A stretch of DNA of 64,000 nucleotides from Citrobacter koseri (GTDB lineage Bacteria; Pseudomonadota; Gammaproteobacteria; Enterobacterales; Enterobacteriaceae). The notes under the pieces were generated by a model. The model was not told the DNA's origin. It saw only the letters and a list, made by a program, of their open reading frames with translations, and did no database searches. Of the stretch, positions 28,779 to 39,158 are shown piece by piece. Every line of letters begins with the position of its first letter. Positions within the stretch are counted from its first letter, which is position 1. The position numbers were made by a program, and so were the translations under genes. The stretch is from the NCBI GenBank assembly GCA_900446925.1, contig UAVY01000007.1:516604-580603 (forward strand), written 5' to 3'.

Positions 28779-29858
28779 ATGTCTAAAATTTTTGATTTCG
28801 TAAAACCAGGCGTAATTACTGGTGATGACGTACAGAAAGTGTTCCAGGTAGCAAAAGAAAACAACTTTGCTCTGCCAGCAGTTAACTGCGTGGGCACCGA
28901 TTCCATCAACGCCGTTCTGGAAACCGCTGCGAAAGTTAAAGCGCCGGTCATCGTCCAGTTCTCCAACGGTGGCGCTTCCTTTATCGCGGGTAAAGGCGTG
29001 AAAACCGACGTTCCTCAGGGCTCGGCAATCCTGGGCGCTATCTCTGGCGCGCATCACGTTCACCAGATGGCTGAACACTACGGTGTTCCGGTAATTCTGC
29101 ACACCGACCACTGCGCGAAGAAACTGCTGCCGTGGATCGACGGTCTGCTGGACGCGGGTGAAAAACATTTCGCTGCGACCGGTAAGCCGCTGTTCTCTTC
29201 TCACATGATCGACCTGTCTGAAGAGTCTCTGGAAGAGAACATCGAAATCTGCTCCAAATACCTGGCGCGCATGGCCAAAATGGGCATGACTCTGGAAATC
29301 GAACTGGGTTGCACCGGTGGTGAAGAAGACGGCGTGGACAACAGCCACATGGACGCTTCTGCACTGTACACCCAGCCGGAAGACGTTGATTACGCATACA
29401 CTGAGCTGAGCAAAATCAGCCCGCGTTTCACCATCGCGGCTTCCTTCGGTAACGTACACGGTGTTTACAAACCGGGTAACGTGGTTCTGACCCCGACCAT
29501 CCTGCGCGACTCTCAGGAATATGTTTCTAAGAAACACAACCTGCCGCACAACAGCCTGAACTTCGTATTCCACGGTGGTTCCGGTTCTACCGCTCAGGAA
29601 ATCAAAGACTCCGTAAGCTACGGCGTAATCAAAATGAACATCGATACCGATACCCAATGGGCGACCTGGGAAGGTGTTCTGAAGTATTACAAAGATAACG
29701 AAGCGTATCTTCAGGGTCAGCTGGGCAACCCGAAAGGCGAAGATCAGCCGAACAAGAAATACTACGATCCGCGCGTATGGCTGCGTGCCGGCCAGACTTC
29801 CATGATCGCGCGTCTGGAACAGGCTTTCAAAGAACTGAACGCGATTGACGTTCTGTAA
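28779..29858 (+). CDS. fbaA: Class II fructose-bisphosphate aldolase
   Basis: The 359-residue zinc-dependent aldolase cleaves fructose 1,6-bisphosphate into glyceraldehyde 3-phosphate and dihydroxyacetone phosphate. Zinc ligands are in PVILHTDHCAKKLLPW and ASFGNVHGVYKPGNV, with the third in NFVFHGGSGS; the second class II signature LEIELGCTGGEEDGVDN is also visible. Start MSKIFDFVKPGVITGDD; a short in-frame stretch upstream is leader. Frame clean, length as E. coli. A strong terminator follows. Confidence 0.98.
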   Translation: MSKIFDFVKPGVITGDDVQKVFQVAKENNFALPAVNCVGTDSINAVLETAAKVKAPVIVQFSNGGASFIAGKGVKTDVPQGSAILGAISGAHHVHQMAEHYGVPVILHTDHCAKKLLPWIDGLLDAGEKHFAATGKPLFSSHMIDLSEESLEENIEICSKYLARMAKMGMTLEIELGCTGGEEDGVDNSHMDASALYTQPEDVDYAYTELSKISPRFTIAASFGNVHGVYKPGNVVLTPTILRDSQEYVSKKHNLPHNSLNFVFHGGSGSTAQEIKDSVSYGVIKMNIDTDTQWATWEGVLKYYKDNEAYLQGQLGNPKGEDQPNKKYYDPRVWLRAGQTSMIARLEQAFKELNAIDVL

Positions 29859-29875
29859 TTCAGCCTGCTGATTGT

Positions 29876-29909
29876 AAAAATGGCTTCCTTCGGGAAGCCA
29901 TTTTTTTTT
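29876..29909 (+). terminator. Terminator after fbaA
   Basis: AAAAATGGCTTCC-TTCG-GGAAGCCATTTTT is a perfect long stem with a UUCG tetraloop and a run of nine T residues, the strongest intrinsic terminator in the window. Confidence 0.95.
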
Positions 29910-29988
29910 GCCGGATGGCGACGCGAAAGCATCTTATCCGGCCTACGGGAAGCACGGTTGCCAATCGTAGTCGCCATCCGGCAAAAAA
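29909..29988. repeat. REP/BIME element after fbaA
   Basis: TTGCCGGATGGCGACGCG...CTTATCCGGCCTACGGG and the inverted GTAGTCGCCATCCGGCAA form a two-unit element between the fbaA terminator and the carbamate kinase gene. Confidence 0.9.
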
Positions 29989-29991
29989 AGT

Positions 29992-30897
29992 TTACCGCGT
30001 CACACAGGTGCCTTTTTCTCCCGCCAGAATCTGTGGCGCATCTTTTAGCGCGCCGATAAACGCAGTGTTCCCGGTCTGTTTAACAAACTGCATCACCGCT
30101 GCGGCTTTGGGGCCCATTGCACCATCGGGGGCGGCAAACGGCGCCAGTTCTTCTACCGTTGCATGGCGCAGCGCGCGCGCCTGTGGCGTTCCCCAGTTCT
30201 CATACACAGCGTCCGCATCCGTCAGGATCAACAGATGATCGGCGTGGAGAGACTGCGCCAGCACCGAGGCCGTTAAATCTTTATCAATGACCGCTTCGAC
30301 TCCCTGGTATCCCTCGTCTTGTGCGATAACCGGAATGCCGCCGCCACCGCAGCAAATTACCGTATGTCCGGCATCTATCAACGTTTGTATTGCGTCACTG
30401 TCGAGAATTTTTAATGGCGTTGGAGAGGGAACAACCCGACGAATATAGTTGCCATCGGCTTTCATCTGCCAGCCGTAGCGCGCTTCCAGCTCCGCCTGCT
30501 GCGCCGGTTGATATACCGGGCCGATATACTTGCCGGGCGTTGCAAAGGCGTCATCCCGCGGATCGACCGCCACGCGGGTCATCAGCGTTGTGACGGGCGC
30601 GCCGCCGGTGTATGACGCCAGTTCCTGAGCGATAGCAAAACCGATCATTCCCTGGCTTTCGGCGACCAGAATATCCAGCGGCCAGGCGGGGGAGTCTGTA
30701 CAGGCCGCATTCTGTAACGCCAGCAGACCCACCTGCGGGCCGTTGCCGTGAACAATCACCAGTTGATAATCCCGGGCCAGTACGGATGCCATTCTGGCGA
30801 ATATCTGAATGCTACGCTGCTGATTTTCCGCGCTAAGAATTTCTCCGCGCTGTAATAACGCATTGCCGCCAAGGGCAATGACGATTTTCTTTTTCAT
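29992..30897 (-). CDS. Carbamate kinase
   Basis: A 301-residue carbamate kinase of the ArcC/AllK (YbcF) family, which converts carbamoyl phosphate and ADP to ATP, CO2 and ammonia when used in catabolism. Visible are KKIVIALGGNALLQRGE (nucleotide/carbamate site), LVIVHGNGPQVGLLALQ, VICCGGGGIPVI, AVIDKDLTASVLA and LLILTDADAVYENWG. The ATG ends at 30897 with GAGG upstream; 30 in-frame codons before it are not needed. It is divergent from the MFS-FdrA genes, matching the pairing of allK with allFGH in E. coli. It probably harvests carbamoyl phosphate made by the neighbouring genes. Confidence 0.92.
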   Translation of the reverse strand: MKKKIVIALGGNALLQRGEILSAENQQRSIQIFARMASVLARDYQLVIVHGNGPQVGLLALQNAACTDSPAWPLDILVAESQGMIGFAIAQELASYTGGAPVTTLMTRVAVDPRDDAFATPGKYIGPVYQPAQQAELEARYGWQMKADGNYIRRVVPSPTPLKILDSDAIQTLIDAGHTVICCGGGGIPVIAQDEGYQGVEAVIDKDLTASVLAQSLHADHLLILTDADAVYENWGTPQARALRHATVEELAPFAAPDGAMGPKAAAVMQFVKQTGNTAFIGALKDAPQILAGEKGTCVTR

Positions 30898-31234
30898 GAT
30901 GACCTCATTGTGCGAAATATCTCGCGGTAAAAATATCGTCTTGTTATTTTCATAATGTGATGTAACCGACAGCTCATTTACCCACAAAAATATCTCGCTA
31001 ATCCTTAGCGTTTTTATCTCTTTTATTTAAATTGTTTTAAAAATGATTATTAGACTTTTTTTAATAATGCAGCGGTCAGTTCCCAGGAATTTATAACAAT
31101 GGATTTTGTGTGATTTTGTTCAAATGAAATGGATTTTTCCCCCGATAAGGTAGCCTCAGTTAAAACATCAAACCTCACGTATCATGTCAGATAGCATGAG
31201 GTGTTCAGCGGTAAATATTACCGGGAGATTGCTT
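30898..31234. other. Divergent regulatory region between carbamate kinase and MFS genes
   Basis: A 337-bp AT-rich gap with no coding character. It must contain promoters for both directions and is the likely target of the LysR regulator encoded at the far end of the cluster. The most distinct feature is the 31-bp interrupted palindrome at 31172-31202. Confidence 0.6.
31172..31202. promoter_or_regulatory. Interrupted palindrome in the MFS gene leader
   Basis: ACCTCA at the left and TGAGGT at the right form perfect 6-bp arms, 31 bp end to end, with further matching bases inside. It lies 33 bp before the MFS start codon. It could be a regulator operator or a leader hairpin; the distance to the start argues for either repression or post-transcriptional control. 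Confidence 0.45.
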
Positions 31235-32458
31235 ATGTCTGGATCATATGAAGTGACTGAGGTCACGAATAAAAGAGGAATACCGGCCTGGTGGGTCACC
31301 GTTTTCCTGTTCTGGTTAGGGTGGATTTTTATGTACGCTGACCGCACGATACTCAATCCGGTAATGGGAGAACTGGAAAAAGAATTTGGCTTAAGTGGTA
31401 CGCAATTAGGTATTCTTAATTCAGTTTTCTATTTTTCTTATGCTTTGCTTCAGGTTCCGGCAGGCATTCTGGGCGATAAGATTGGCAAAAAGAAAGTGCT
31501 GGTGCCGGGGTTTATTCTTTTTGGCGTATTCACCGCCGTCACCGGTTGGGCGAAAAGCTGGTATACGCTGCTGTTTGCCCGCGTGGTAACGGGAGCGGGA
31601 GAAGGGACTTACTATGGCCCTCAGTATGGCTTGTCTTCCGAGCAAATCCCCAAAAAATACCGCTCGCTGGGCAGCGCAATCATCAATAGCGGGATGGCCT
31701 TCGGTATTGCGCTGGGCCTGATGACCTCCAGTTGGCTGGTGTACGACCAGGGGTATTCATGGCGTATGCCATTTTACGCGATGGCGATCCCCTCCGTGCT
31801 GGTTGGGATTGCGATCTGGTTGTTTGTGAAAGAGAAGAAGCGCACGGCCGAAGCCGATGGCAAACCGGTAAAAAAAGGGAATTTCAGCGACCTTCTGAAA
31901 AACCGTAATTTAATTATCACCTATATTATGGTGTTCTGTAGCCTGTTTGGTTTCTTCGTTATTCTGACCTGGCTTCCCTATTATCTGCAAAGTGAACGTG
32001 GCATCGCGGGCAGTGAAACCGGATTTATTTCTTCGCTGGTGGCGTGGATTTCAATTCCTGGCGCGCTGTTATTCTCCAGCCTGTCTGACAAACTGGGTAA
32101 GCGTAAACCATTAATTATGTTCCTGGTGCCTGTTGCCATTCTCAGCATGCTGTCAATTATCTGGATGCCAAATATGACCGGCGTCATTATCGCTTTGTGC
32201 GTTTATGGCCTTGTCGGAAAACTGGCGCTGGACCCGGTACTGGTCGCTCTGGTGGCGGATAGCGTCGATGAAAATAATTACAGCACGGCATTTGGCTTAT
32301 TTAATTTTATCGGCATGAGTTCCTCCATTCTGGCACCCATTATTGCAGGCGCAGCGCGTGATATCACCGGAAGTCTGGCTTCCAGTTTCTATGTTTCAGC
32401 CGCGCTGCTGGCTGTCGGTTTATTCGCCATGTTGTTTTTAAAAGAAAAACGCACATAA
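31235..32458 (+). CDS. MFS transporter, anion:cation symporter type
   Basis: A 407-residue major facilitator with 12 predicted membrane segments, beginning ITRIPAW-like residues KRGIPAWWVTVFLFWLGWIF. It looks like the anion:cation symporter group (organic acid/sugar acid importers): RTILNPVMGELEKEFGLSG after TM1 and GDKIGKKKVLVPG in the loop after TM2 are typical. The start at 31235 (MSGSYEVTEVTNK) has GGGAG 9 bases upstream; a longer frame from 31184 would cross the palindrome. The gene is followed 13 bp later by the FdrA-like gene, so it is probably the importer for the substrate of this locus. Confidence 0.88.
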   Translation: MSGSYEVTEVTNKRGIPAWWVTVFLFWLGWIFMYADRTILNPVMGELEKEFGLSGTQLGILNSVFYFSYALLQVPAGILGDKIGKKKVLVPGFILFGVFTAVTGWAKSWYTLLFARVVTGAGEGTYYGPQYGLSSEQIPKKYRSLGSAIINSGMAFGIALGLMTSSWLVYDQGYSWRMPFYAMAIPSVLVGIAIWLFVKEKKRTAEADGKPVKKGNFSDLLKNRNLIITYIMVFCSLFGFFVILTWLPYYLQSERGIAGSETGFISSLVAWISIPGALLFSSLSDKLGKRKPLIMFLVPVAILSMLSIIWMPNMTGVIIALCVYGLVGKLALDPVLVALVADSVDENNYSTAFGLFNFIGMSSSILAPIIAGAARDITGSLASSFYVSAALLAVGLFAMLFLKEKRT

Positions 32459-32471
32459 AGAGGTAGCGGTA

Positions 32472-34134
32472 ATGATTTACGCCTTTATTAAAAAGGGAAG
32501 TTTTCAGGACTCCGTCAGCCTGATGATTATTTCCCGAAAACTCAGTGAACGCCCGGAAGTTGATCAGGTCTCGGTGATGATGGGCACGCCAGCGAATAAG
32601 TCGATGCTGGATTCAACCGGGTTCTGGCATGACGATTTTGCCGATGCCACGCCAAACGATATTTGCGTGGCGGTGCGAACCGAAGGCGAACAGCCCGGCA
32701 TTCTGGATTTGATTCGTGAGCAACTGGAGAAAGAACTGAATGCGATGACGAATGCCTCGGGCAGCTCGCACCAGTTGATTAAAGCGCGCCGCTGGGAGAG
32801 CGCATGTCAAAAATTACCCCAGGCCAATCTGCTGTTAGTTTCCGTTGCCGGGGAATATGCCGCATCGGTTGCCAGAGAGGGGCTGCTGGCGAATAAAAAC
32901 GTGATGCTGTTTTCCGATAACGTGCCGCTGGAACAGGAAGTCGAGCTGAAAACAATGGCGCGCGAGCGGGGGCTGATTGTGATGGGGCCTGACTGTGGCA
33001 CGGCGATGATTGCCGGAAGTCCGCTGGCTTTTGCCAACGTACTGCCTGAAGGCGGGATTGGCGTAATTGGCGCATCGGGGACGGGGATTCAGGAAGTGAC
33101 GTCGCAGATTGCGCTGCATCAGCAGGGAATCAGCCATGCAATAGGTCTGGGCGGGCGCGACCTGAGCGCGGAAGTGGGCGGCATCAGCGCGCTGACCGCG
33201 CTCGACATGCTGGCCGCGGATGACGCCACGCGGGTGATTGCTTTTGTCTCCAAACCGCCGTCGCCGCAGGTGCGAACCCGCATCATTGCGGCCATGCAAA
33301 ACGTGGGGAAACCGGTGGTCGCGTTGTTCCTCGGGCGTCAACCGGAACAGCGCCGTGAAGGTAACGTCTGGCTGGCGAACTCCTTGTCGGATGCCGCCCA
33401 ACTGGCGGTGCTGCTGATGCGCGTGGCGCAACAGCGACGGATTCAGCCGGAAGTGGCAGGGAAAGGTATTTATGGCCTGTACGCCGGGGGGCACGCTGGC
33501 AGCCGAAGCCGCCATGCTGCTCTCCGCCGGGCTGGGCGTCCCCGTCAGCGAAAGCCACGACCAGGGCGTGATGCTGGAGGCTGGCGGCCATCGCATTGTC
33601 GACCTCGGTGATGACAGTTACACCCTGGGCAGACCTCATCCGATGATTGATCCAACAACCCGCAGTATTGAAATCGAAAAACTGACCGCAATGCCGGCAG
33701 TGGGCGTGCTGCTGCTGGATGTGGTGCTGGGCTATGGCGCCTGTGCCGACCCGGCGGGAGCGGTCGTCGAGGCGATAGAGCAAGTGCGCGCCAAACGCGC
33801 CGCGCCGCTGGTGGTGATTGCCACCCTGACCGGTACTGATGTCGACCCGCAGGGGCGCAGCGGGCAGGCGGAAAAACTTCGCGAGGCCGGGATTGCGGTG
33901 GTGGAAACGCTGGAAGAAGCCGTCCTGCTCGCCATCAGTCTTACACGTCATCAGGAGCGCGGCATACCGCAAGCACATCGCGCGCTTCTTGATGGCGTGC
34001 AGGTCATCAACGCCGGGTTGCGCAGCTTCGCGCTGGATCTGCAAAGCAGCGGTACGCCGGTTGTGCATTATCAGTGGGCGCCCGTTGCCGGTGGCAACGC
34101 CCGTCTCGCCAGTCTACTCAAACAGTTACATTAA
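32472..34134 (+). CDS. FdrA/AllF-like acyl-CoA synthetase-fold protein (one frameshift)
   Basis: This 553-residue protein (after correction) is very similar to E. coli FdrA, now AllF, one of three proteins needed for oxamate transcarbamylase. It has the CoA-binding/succinyl-CoA-ligase-like fold: MIYAFIKKGSFQDSVSLM, MVMGPDCGTAMIAG-type segment (IVMGPDCGTAMIAGSPLAF), GGIGVIGASGTGIQEV, GLGGRDLSAEVGG and RPHPMIDPTTR. One extra G in the run at 33486-33491 splits it after residue 338. It sits between the MFS gene (13 bp) and the DUF1116 gene (16 bp), the same order as fdrA-ylbE in E. coli. Confidence 0.9.
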
Positions 34135-34150
34135 GTTCAGAGGTACGGAT

Positions 34151-35418
34151 ATGTATTCATCTATTGCACAGGCCAACGAAGCCATTATTGAACGAATCAA
34201 AGCCGCGCGCCCACATTGGGTTGCGGTACGCCCGGCGAAAGACGCGGTGGCCGAATTAGCGTCTGGACGTAAATTACTGCACGCCGGCCCGCCGATCGAC
34301 TGGGAAGAGATGACTGGCCCGATGCGCGGCGCCTGTATCGGCGCGTCGCTGTTTGAAGGCTGGGCGGCCAGCGAGGAAGAGGCCGTACGCATGCTGGAAC
34401 AAGGTGAGGTGGCGTTTATTCCTTGTCATCATGTAGGCGCGGTGGGGCCGATGGGCGGTATCACCTCCGCCAGTATGCCGGTGCTGGTGGTGCGTGACGT
34501 GGTGCATGGCAACTCGTCCTGCTGCAACCCTTAATGAAGGGATCGGCAAAGTGATGCGTTTCGGCGCTTACGGCGATGACGTCCAGAAACGCCTGCGCTG
34601 GATGCGTGATGTGCTGGCGCCGGTGTTGCAGGAAGCGCTCTCGCGGATGGAAAACGGCGTCGATCTGACGGCGCTGATGGCGCAGGCGATCACCATGGGG
34701 GATGAGTTCCACCAGCGTAATATTGCCGCCTCTTCTTTGCTGCTGCGCACGTTGTCGCCAGTGATCGCCGGACTGGATCGTCCGAAGGCTGAAATCATTG
34801 ACGTGCTGCAATTCCTCCAGTGTCACCGACCAGTTCTTCCTCAACCTGGCGATGGCCTACAGTAAAGCGGTGATGGATGCGGCGGCGGAAATTAAAGCCG
34901 GATCGGTCGTTACGGCCATGACGCGTAACGGTCGCGACTTTGGTATTCGCGTAAGCGGCACCGGCGACCGTTGGTTTACCGCGCCGGTGAACACGCCGCA
35001 GGGGCTGTTTTTTTACCGGTTACAGTCAGGCCGATGCGAACCCGGATATTGGCGACAGCGCCATCCACGGAAACACTGGGGATCGGCGGCGCGGCAATGA
35101 TTGCCGCGCCTGGCGTAACGCGTTTTGTCGGCGCAGGCGGTATGGGGGCGGCGCTGGAAACGTCGGAAGAGATGGCTGAAATCTATCTGTCCAGCAATCC
35201 GCTGTTTCAGATTCCGTCCTGGGATTTCAGGGGGGCCTGCCTGGGGCTGGATATTCGCCGCGTTGTTGAAACGGGGATCACGCCGCTGATTAATACCGGT
35301 ATTGCCCATCGTGAAGCGGGAATTGGGCAGGTGGGGGGCGGGAACCGTACGCGCTCCGCTGCTTTGCTTTGAAAAAGCGCTGGAAGCGCTGGCGGAGTTG
35401 CATCACATCACGGCGTAA
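34151..35418 (+). CDS. DUF1116 protein, AllG (YlbE)-like (frameshifted in this sequence)
   Basis: A DUF1116 family protein of 420 residues after correction, near-colinear with E. coli YlbE/AllG, which is required for oxamate transcarbamylase. Motifs: LLHAGPPIDWEEMTGPMRGA, FIPCHHVGAVGPMGGITSAS, GIGKVMRFGAYGDDV, TMGDEFHQRNIAAS and FRGACLGLDIRRVVETGI. Five insertions break it: CCC 34528-34530, CC 34817-34818, T7 35008-35014, CC 35065-35066 and G6 35333-35338. After their removal the frame is open to the TAA at 35416. The product probably forms a complex with the FdrA-like and DUF2877 proteins, by analogy. Confidence 0.9.
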
Positions 35419-35420
35419 TC

Positions 35421-35502
35421 GCTTTGCCCGGTGGCGCTACGCTTACCGGGCCTACGGTCTGGCAATGCTGTAAAGGCGTTTACGCCGCCATCCGGCATAC
35501 TG
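35421..35502. repeat. REP/BIME element between DUF1116 and DUF2877 genes
   Basis: TGCCCGGTGGCGCTACGCTTACCGGGCCTACGG and a second unit ending GCCGCCATCCGGCA lie inside the operon. A REP in this position may lower expression of the downstream gene relative to the upstream ones. Confidence 0.9.
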
Positions 35503-35512
35503 GAGTGTACCG

Positions 35513-36387
35513 ATGAGCATTATCAATCCCCTGGCCTGTGCCGGACTTTATCGACTTCCCGATGGTGAGTGGTCGTTACACAGCCGCTTCTCGCAGGCGA
35601 TTAACTTTTGCCATTCCGGTGGCGAGTTGTTGACGCTGTTTCGCTATGGGAAAGGAATGGGGCCGACGGGCCGTGTTACTGAGCACCGCGCAGTTTTCCC
35701 GCGTGGCCCATGTTGAACGACTTATCAAACAGGGGAGCACCCTGTGGGGGCAGGGCATAATGCTTGACCCTCCGTCGCATACTTCGTGTGTTGCTGAGTT
35801 CTGCTGCTGTCGCTCCTGTCGATCTCTCATTCTGTACGCAACGCAGCGGCTTCTCCGGGGCGTTAAATCAACCGCTGACGGCTATGCCGCACTATCCTGA
35901 AATAATTAAGCAGCTTGCATACTGGCATCATGGCATGATGCCGGACTGGCGCTGGCTTATCGGATGCGGGCCAGGACTGACGCCCAGCGGCGATGATATG
36001 CTGACGGGTATGCTTGCCGTGCTGTATGCCGCCGGGTTTTCTGTGCGGCTGGGGCATTTCTTACCTCCGGCGGATCAGCTTGCGCAACTTACAACATCGG
36101 TAAGTTGCAGCTATCTGAACAGCGCCAGAATGGGGGAGTTTTCAATACCGGTGCTGAAGGTGATGCGCCGTTTACAGTCAGGGCGCGACCCGCAGCCCGC
36201 GATTCAGCGTTTGCTCGCGGTTGGACACACTTCAGGCGCCGATACATTACTGGGGATAGCAATAGCGCAACGGTGGTTACAGATGGTCGACTCAAGGGGA
36301 AGGCATGCTCGATCAGGAAACAATACGCACATTTATTCGGGTTGCGGAGACGGAGAGCTTTTCCCGCGCGGCCAGCTCGCTACATAA
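35513..36387 (+). CDS. DUF2877 protein, AllH (YlbF)-like (frameshifted in this sequence)
   Basis: A DUF2877 protein, the third partner (YlbF/AllH) of the FdrA-DUF1116 set. It starts MSIINPLACAGLYRLPDGEW; the conserved C-terminal part includes WLIGCGPGLTPSGDDMLTGML and LLAVGHTSGADTLLGIAIAQ. Insertions at GGG 35668-35670 and TT 35783-35784 break the frame; corrected length is 290 residues, about 20 more than E. coli YlbF. The extra tail overlaps the LysR gene by 83 bases, and I cannot exclude a further indel near 36280 that would end the protein sooner. It is more diverged from E. coli than the two upstream proteins. Confidence 0.82.
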
Positions 36388-37237
36388 AACGCCAGCGGCG
36401 ATCAGCTATCGCATAAAAACGCTGGAGGAGCAGGTGGGAACGCAGCTCTTTTTACGCACGACCCGATCGGTCAGCCTGACCCTTGCCGGGCAGCACCTGC
36501 TTGAGCATTGCCGCCAGTGGCTTAACTGGCTGGATGCAATGCCGGACGAGCTTCAGCAGATCAACGCAGGCGTTGAGCGGCAGGTGAATATCGTTATCAA
36601 TAACCTGCTGTATCAGCCGCAGACCACGGCGGACTTACTGACGTGGTTACATCAACAGTTTCCGTTTACCCGTTTTCAAATTTCCCGTCAGGTCTACATG
36701 GGCGTGTGGGATTCGCTTTTGTATGACGACTTCCAGTTAGCGATTGGCGTAACGGGCTCGGAGTCGCTCTCCAATAACATCTCTCTGCTGCCGCTGGGGG
36801 ATATCAGCTGGCAGTTTGTGGTGGCGCAGAGTCATCCTTTGGCGAGCCATCCTGCGCCGGTATTGTCTGACGATATGCTGCGCCGTTACCCCGCCATTAA
36901 TATTGAAGATACTTCGCGAACGCTGACGCGCCGTGTTGCCTGGTTGCTGAGCGGACAAAAGGAGATCAAGGTTCCAGATCTCAGCACCAAGCTGGCCTGC
37001 CATTTAAGCGGCCTCGGTGTCGGTTTTTTACCGGAGCGATTGTGCCGTCCGTATGTCGAGTCCGGGGCGCTGGTTGCCCGCTCAGTGGTCAATCCACGCC
37101 AGCCTTCGCCGCTTTCTATCGCCTGGAAGAATGCGGGCAGCGGAAAAGTGGTGAGTGAAATCGCCGACGTCTTTAAGCAGAAGAGTGCATTAGTGAGCGG
37201 ATTTCTCAGAATGGTCGATCGACCTGCGGAGTATTAA
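36305..37237 (+). CDS. LysR-family transcriptional regulator
   Basis: A 310-residue LysR regulator. The N-terminal winged helix-turn-helix is clear: TFIRVAETESFSRAASSLHKTPAAISYRIKTLEEQVGTQLF, here cited by its parts FSRAASSLHKTPAAISYRI and LEEQVGTQLFLRTTRSVSL. The C-terminal part is an inducer-binding domain. It overlaps the DUF2877 gene and is the last gene of the cluster, so it is the likely local regulator, responding to the imported substrate or a metabolite. Frame clean. Confidence 0.9.
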   Translation: MLDQETIRTFIRVAETESFSRAASSLHKTPAAISYRIKTLEEQVGTQLFLRTTRSVSLTLAGQHLLEHCRQWLNWLDAMPDELQQINAGVERQVNIVINNLLYQPQTTADLLTWLHQQFPFTRFQISRQVYMGVWDSLLYDDFQLAIGVTGSESLSNNISLLPLGDISWQFVVAQSHPLASHPAPVLSDDMLRRYPAINIEDTSRTLTRRVAWLLSGQKEIKVPDLSTKLACHLSGLGVGFLPERLCRPYVESGALVARSVVNPRQPSPLSIAWKNAGSGKVVSEIADVFKQKSALVSGFLRMVDRPAEY

Positions 37238-37366
37238 CGCTGCGCGTTTCCTTGATGGGATCATGTTGAAAAATGGCATATTCGACTGTTTTTGTTTACC
37301 TTTAAAAGGTCGTTTTCGTGAGAATGATCTCATTTGCGTTTTTTTGATATGACCAAGGAATATTGA

Positions 37367-38227
<861 letters not shown>

Positions 38228-38235
38228 GCCGTTTG

Positions 38236-38316
38236 CCGTTTCGCCCGGTGGCGCTGTCGCTTACCGGGCCTACAGGTTGTTTTGTAGGCCGGATAAGGCG
38301 TTAGCCGCCATCCTGT
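38236..38316. repeat. REP/BIME element after mscS
   Basis: TTTCGCCCGGTGGCGCTGTC...TTACCGGGCCTACAGG and the inverted GTAGGCCGGATAAGG...GCCGCCATCC form a two-unit BIME between mscS and argO. Confidence 0.9.
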
Positions 38317-38429
38317 ATTTCCTACCCCCTTTATTAATTCCCTAATCTGCGATTAAAATTATCAATTTCCGCTAATGATTCTCTCGCGCTATAGTCTGCG
38401 CTTAAGAGAAACAGTTCGGAATAATTATC

Positions 38430-39065
38430 GTGATATCTTATTATTTTCAAGGTCTTGCGCTTGGCGCGGCCATGATCCTGCCGCTCGGCCCGCAGAATGC
38501 GTTTGTGATGAATCAGGGGATTCGTCGGCAGTATCACATCATGATTGCGCTGCTTTGCGCGATCAGCGATTTAGTGCTTATCTGCGCAGGCATCTTTGGC
38601 GGCAGCGCATTGCTCATGCAGTCCCCTTGGCTGATGGCGTTAGTGACCTGGGGCGGTGTGGCGTTTTTATTGTGGTACGGTTTTGGCGCGTTAAAAACGG
38701 CAATGAGCAGCAACCTGGAACTGGCCAGCGCCGAGGTGATGAAGCAGGGGCGCTGGAAAATCATCGCCACGATGCTGGCGGTGACGTGGCTGAATCCGCA
38801 CGTTTATCTGGATACTTTCGTGGTGCTGGGTAGCCTGGGCGGGCAACTGGATATGGAGCCGAAGCGTTGGTTCGCTTTGGGAACCGTCAGCGCCTCTTTC
38901 TTGTGGTTCTTCGGTCTGGCACTGCTGGCCGCCTGGCTGGCGCCGCGACTGCGTACCGCCAAAGCCCAGCGTATCATCAATACTCTGGTAGGGCTGGTGA
39001 TGTGGTTTATCGCTTTTCAACTGGCAAAAGAAGGGGTTGCACACGTTCACGCATTGTTCAACTAA
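38430..39065 (+). CDS. argO: Arginine exporter ArgO (YggA)
   Basis: The 211-residue inner-membrane protein is the LysE-family exporter of arginine. Typical features are [23 protein letters not shown] at the N-terminus, [19 protein letters not shown] in the middle and five to six hydrophobic helices. The start is a GTG at 38430; length equals E. coli. In E. coli its transcription is driven by ArgP, encoded about 1 kb further on in this window, together with arginine or canavanine. Frame clean. Confidence 0.96.
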   Translation: MISYYFQGLALGAAMILPLGPQNAFVMNQGIRRQYHIMIALLCAISDLVLICAGIFGGSALLMQSPWLMALVTWGGVAFLLWYGFGALKTAMSSNLELASAEVMKQGRWKIIATMLAVTWLNPHVYLDTFVVLGSLGGQLDMEPKRWFALGTVSASFLWFFGLALLAAWLAPRLRTAKAQRIINTLVGLVMWFIAFQLAKEGVAHVHALFN

Positions 39066-39133
39066 GCGTTGTCTGATGGACAACGCGCAGATACCCGCTA
39101 AGCTTGCCTGCATGCGCCCTGAGTTTCAGGGCG
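39066..39133 (+). terminator. Two hairpins between argO and yggE
   Basis: GCGTTGTC/GACAACGC (39066-39086) is a perfect 8-bp stem right after the argO stop, and CGCCCTGA-GTT-TCAGGGCG (39115-39133) is a second perfect 8-bp stem followed by ATTAACG. Neither has a strong T run, so termination is possible but not certain. Confidence 0.5.
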
Positions 39134-39158
39134 ATTAACGTAACATGGAGGAGCGACA

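Noticed and set aside
28749..29657. A 302-codon reverse-strand frame over fbaA
   Set aside because: Antisense shadow of fbaA with no ribosome-binding site and no recognisable domain.
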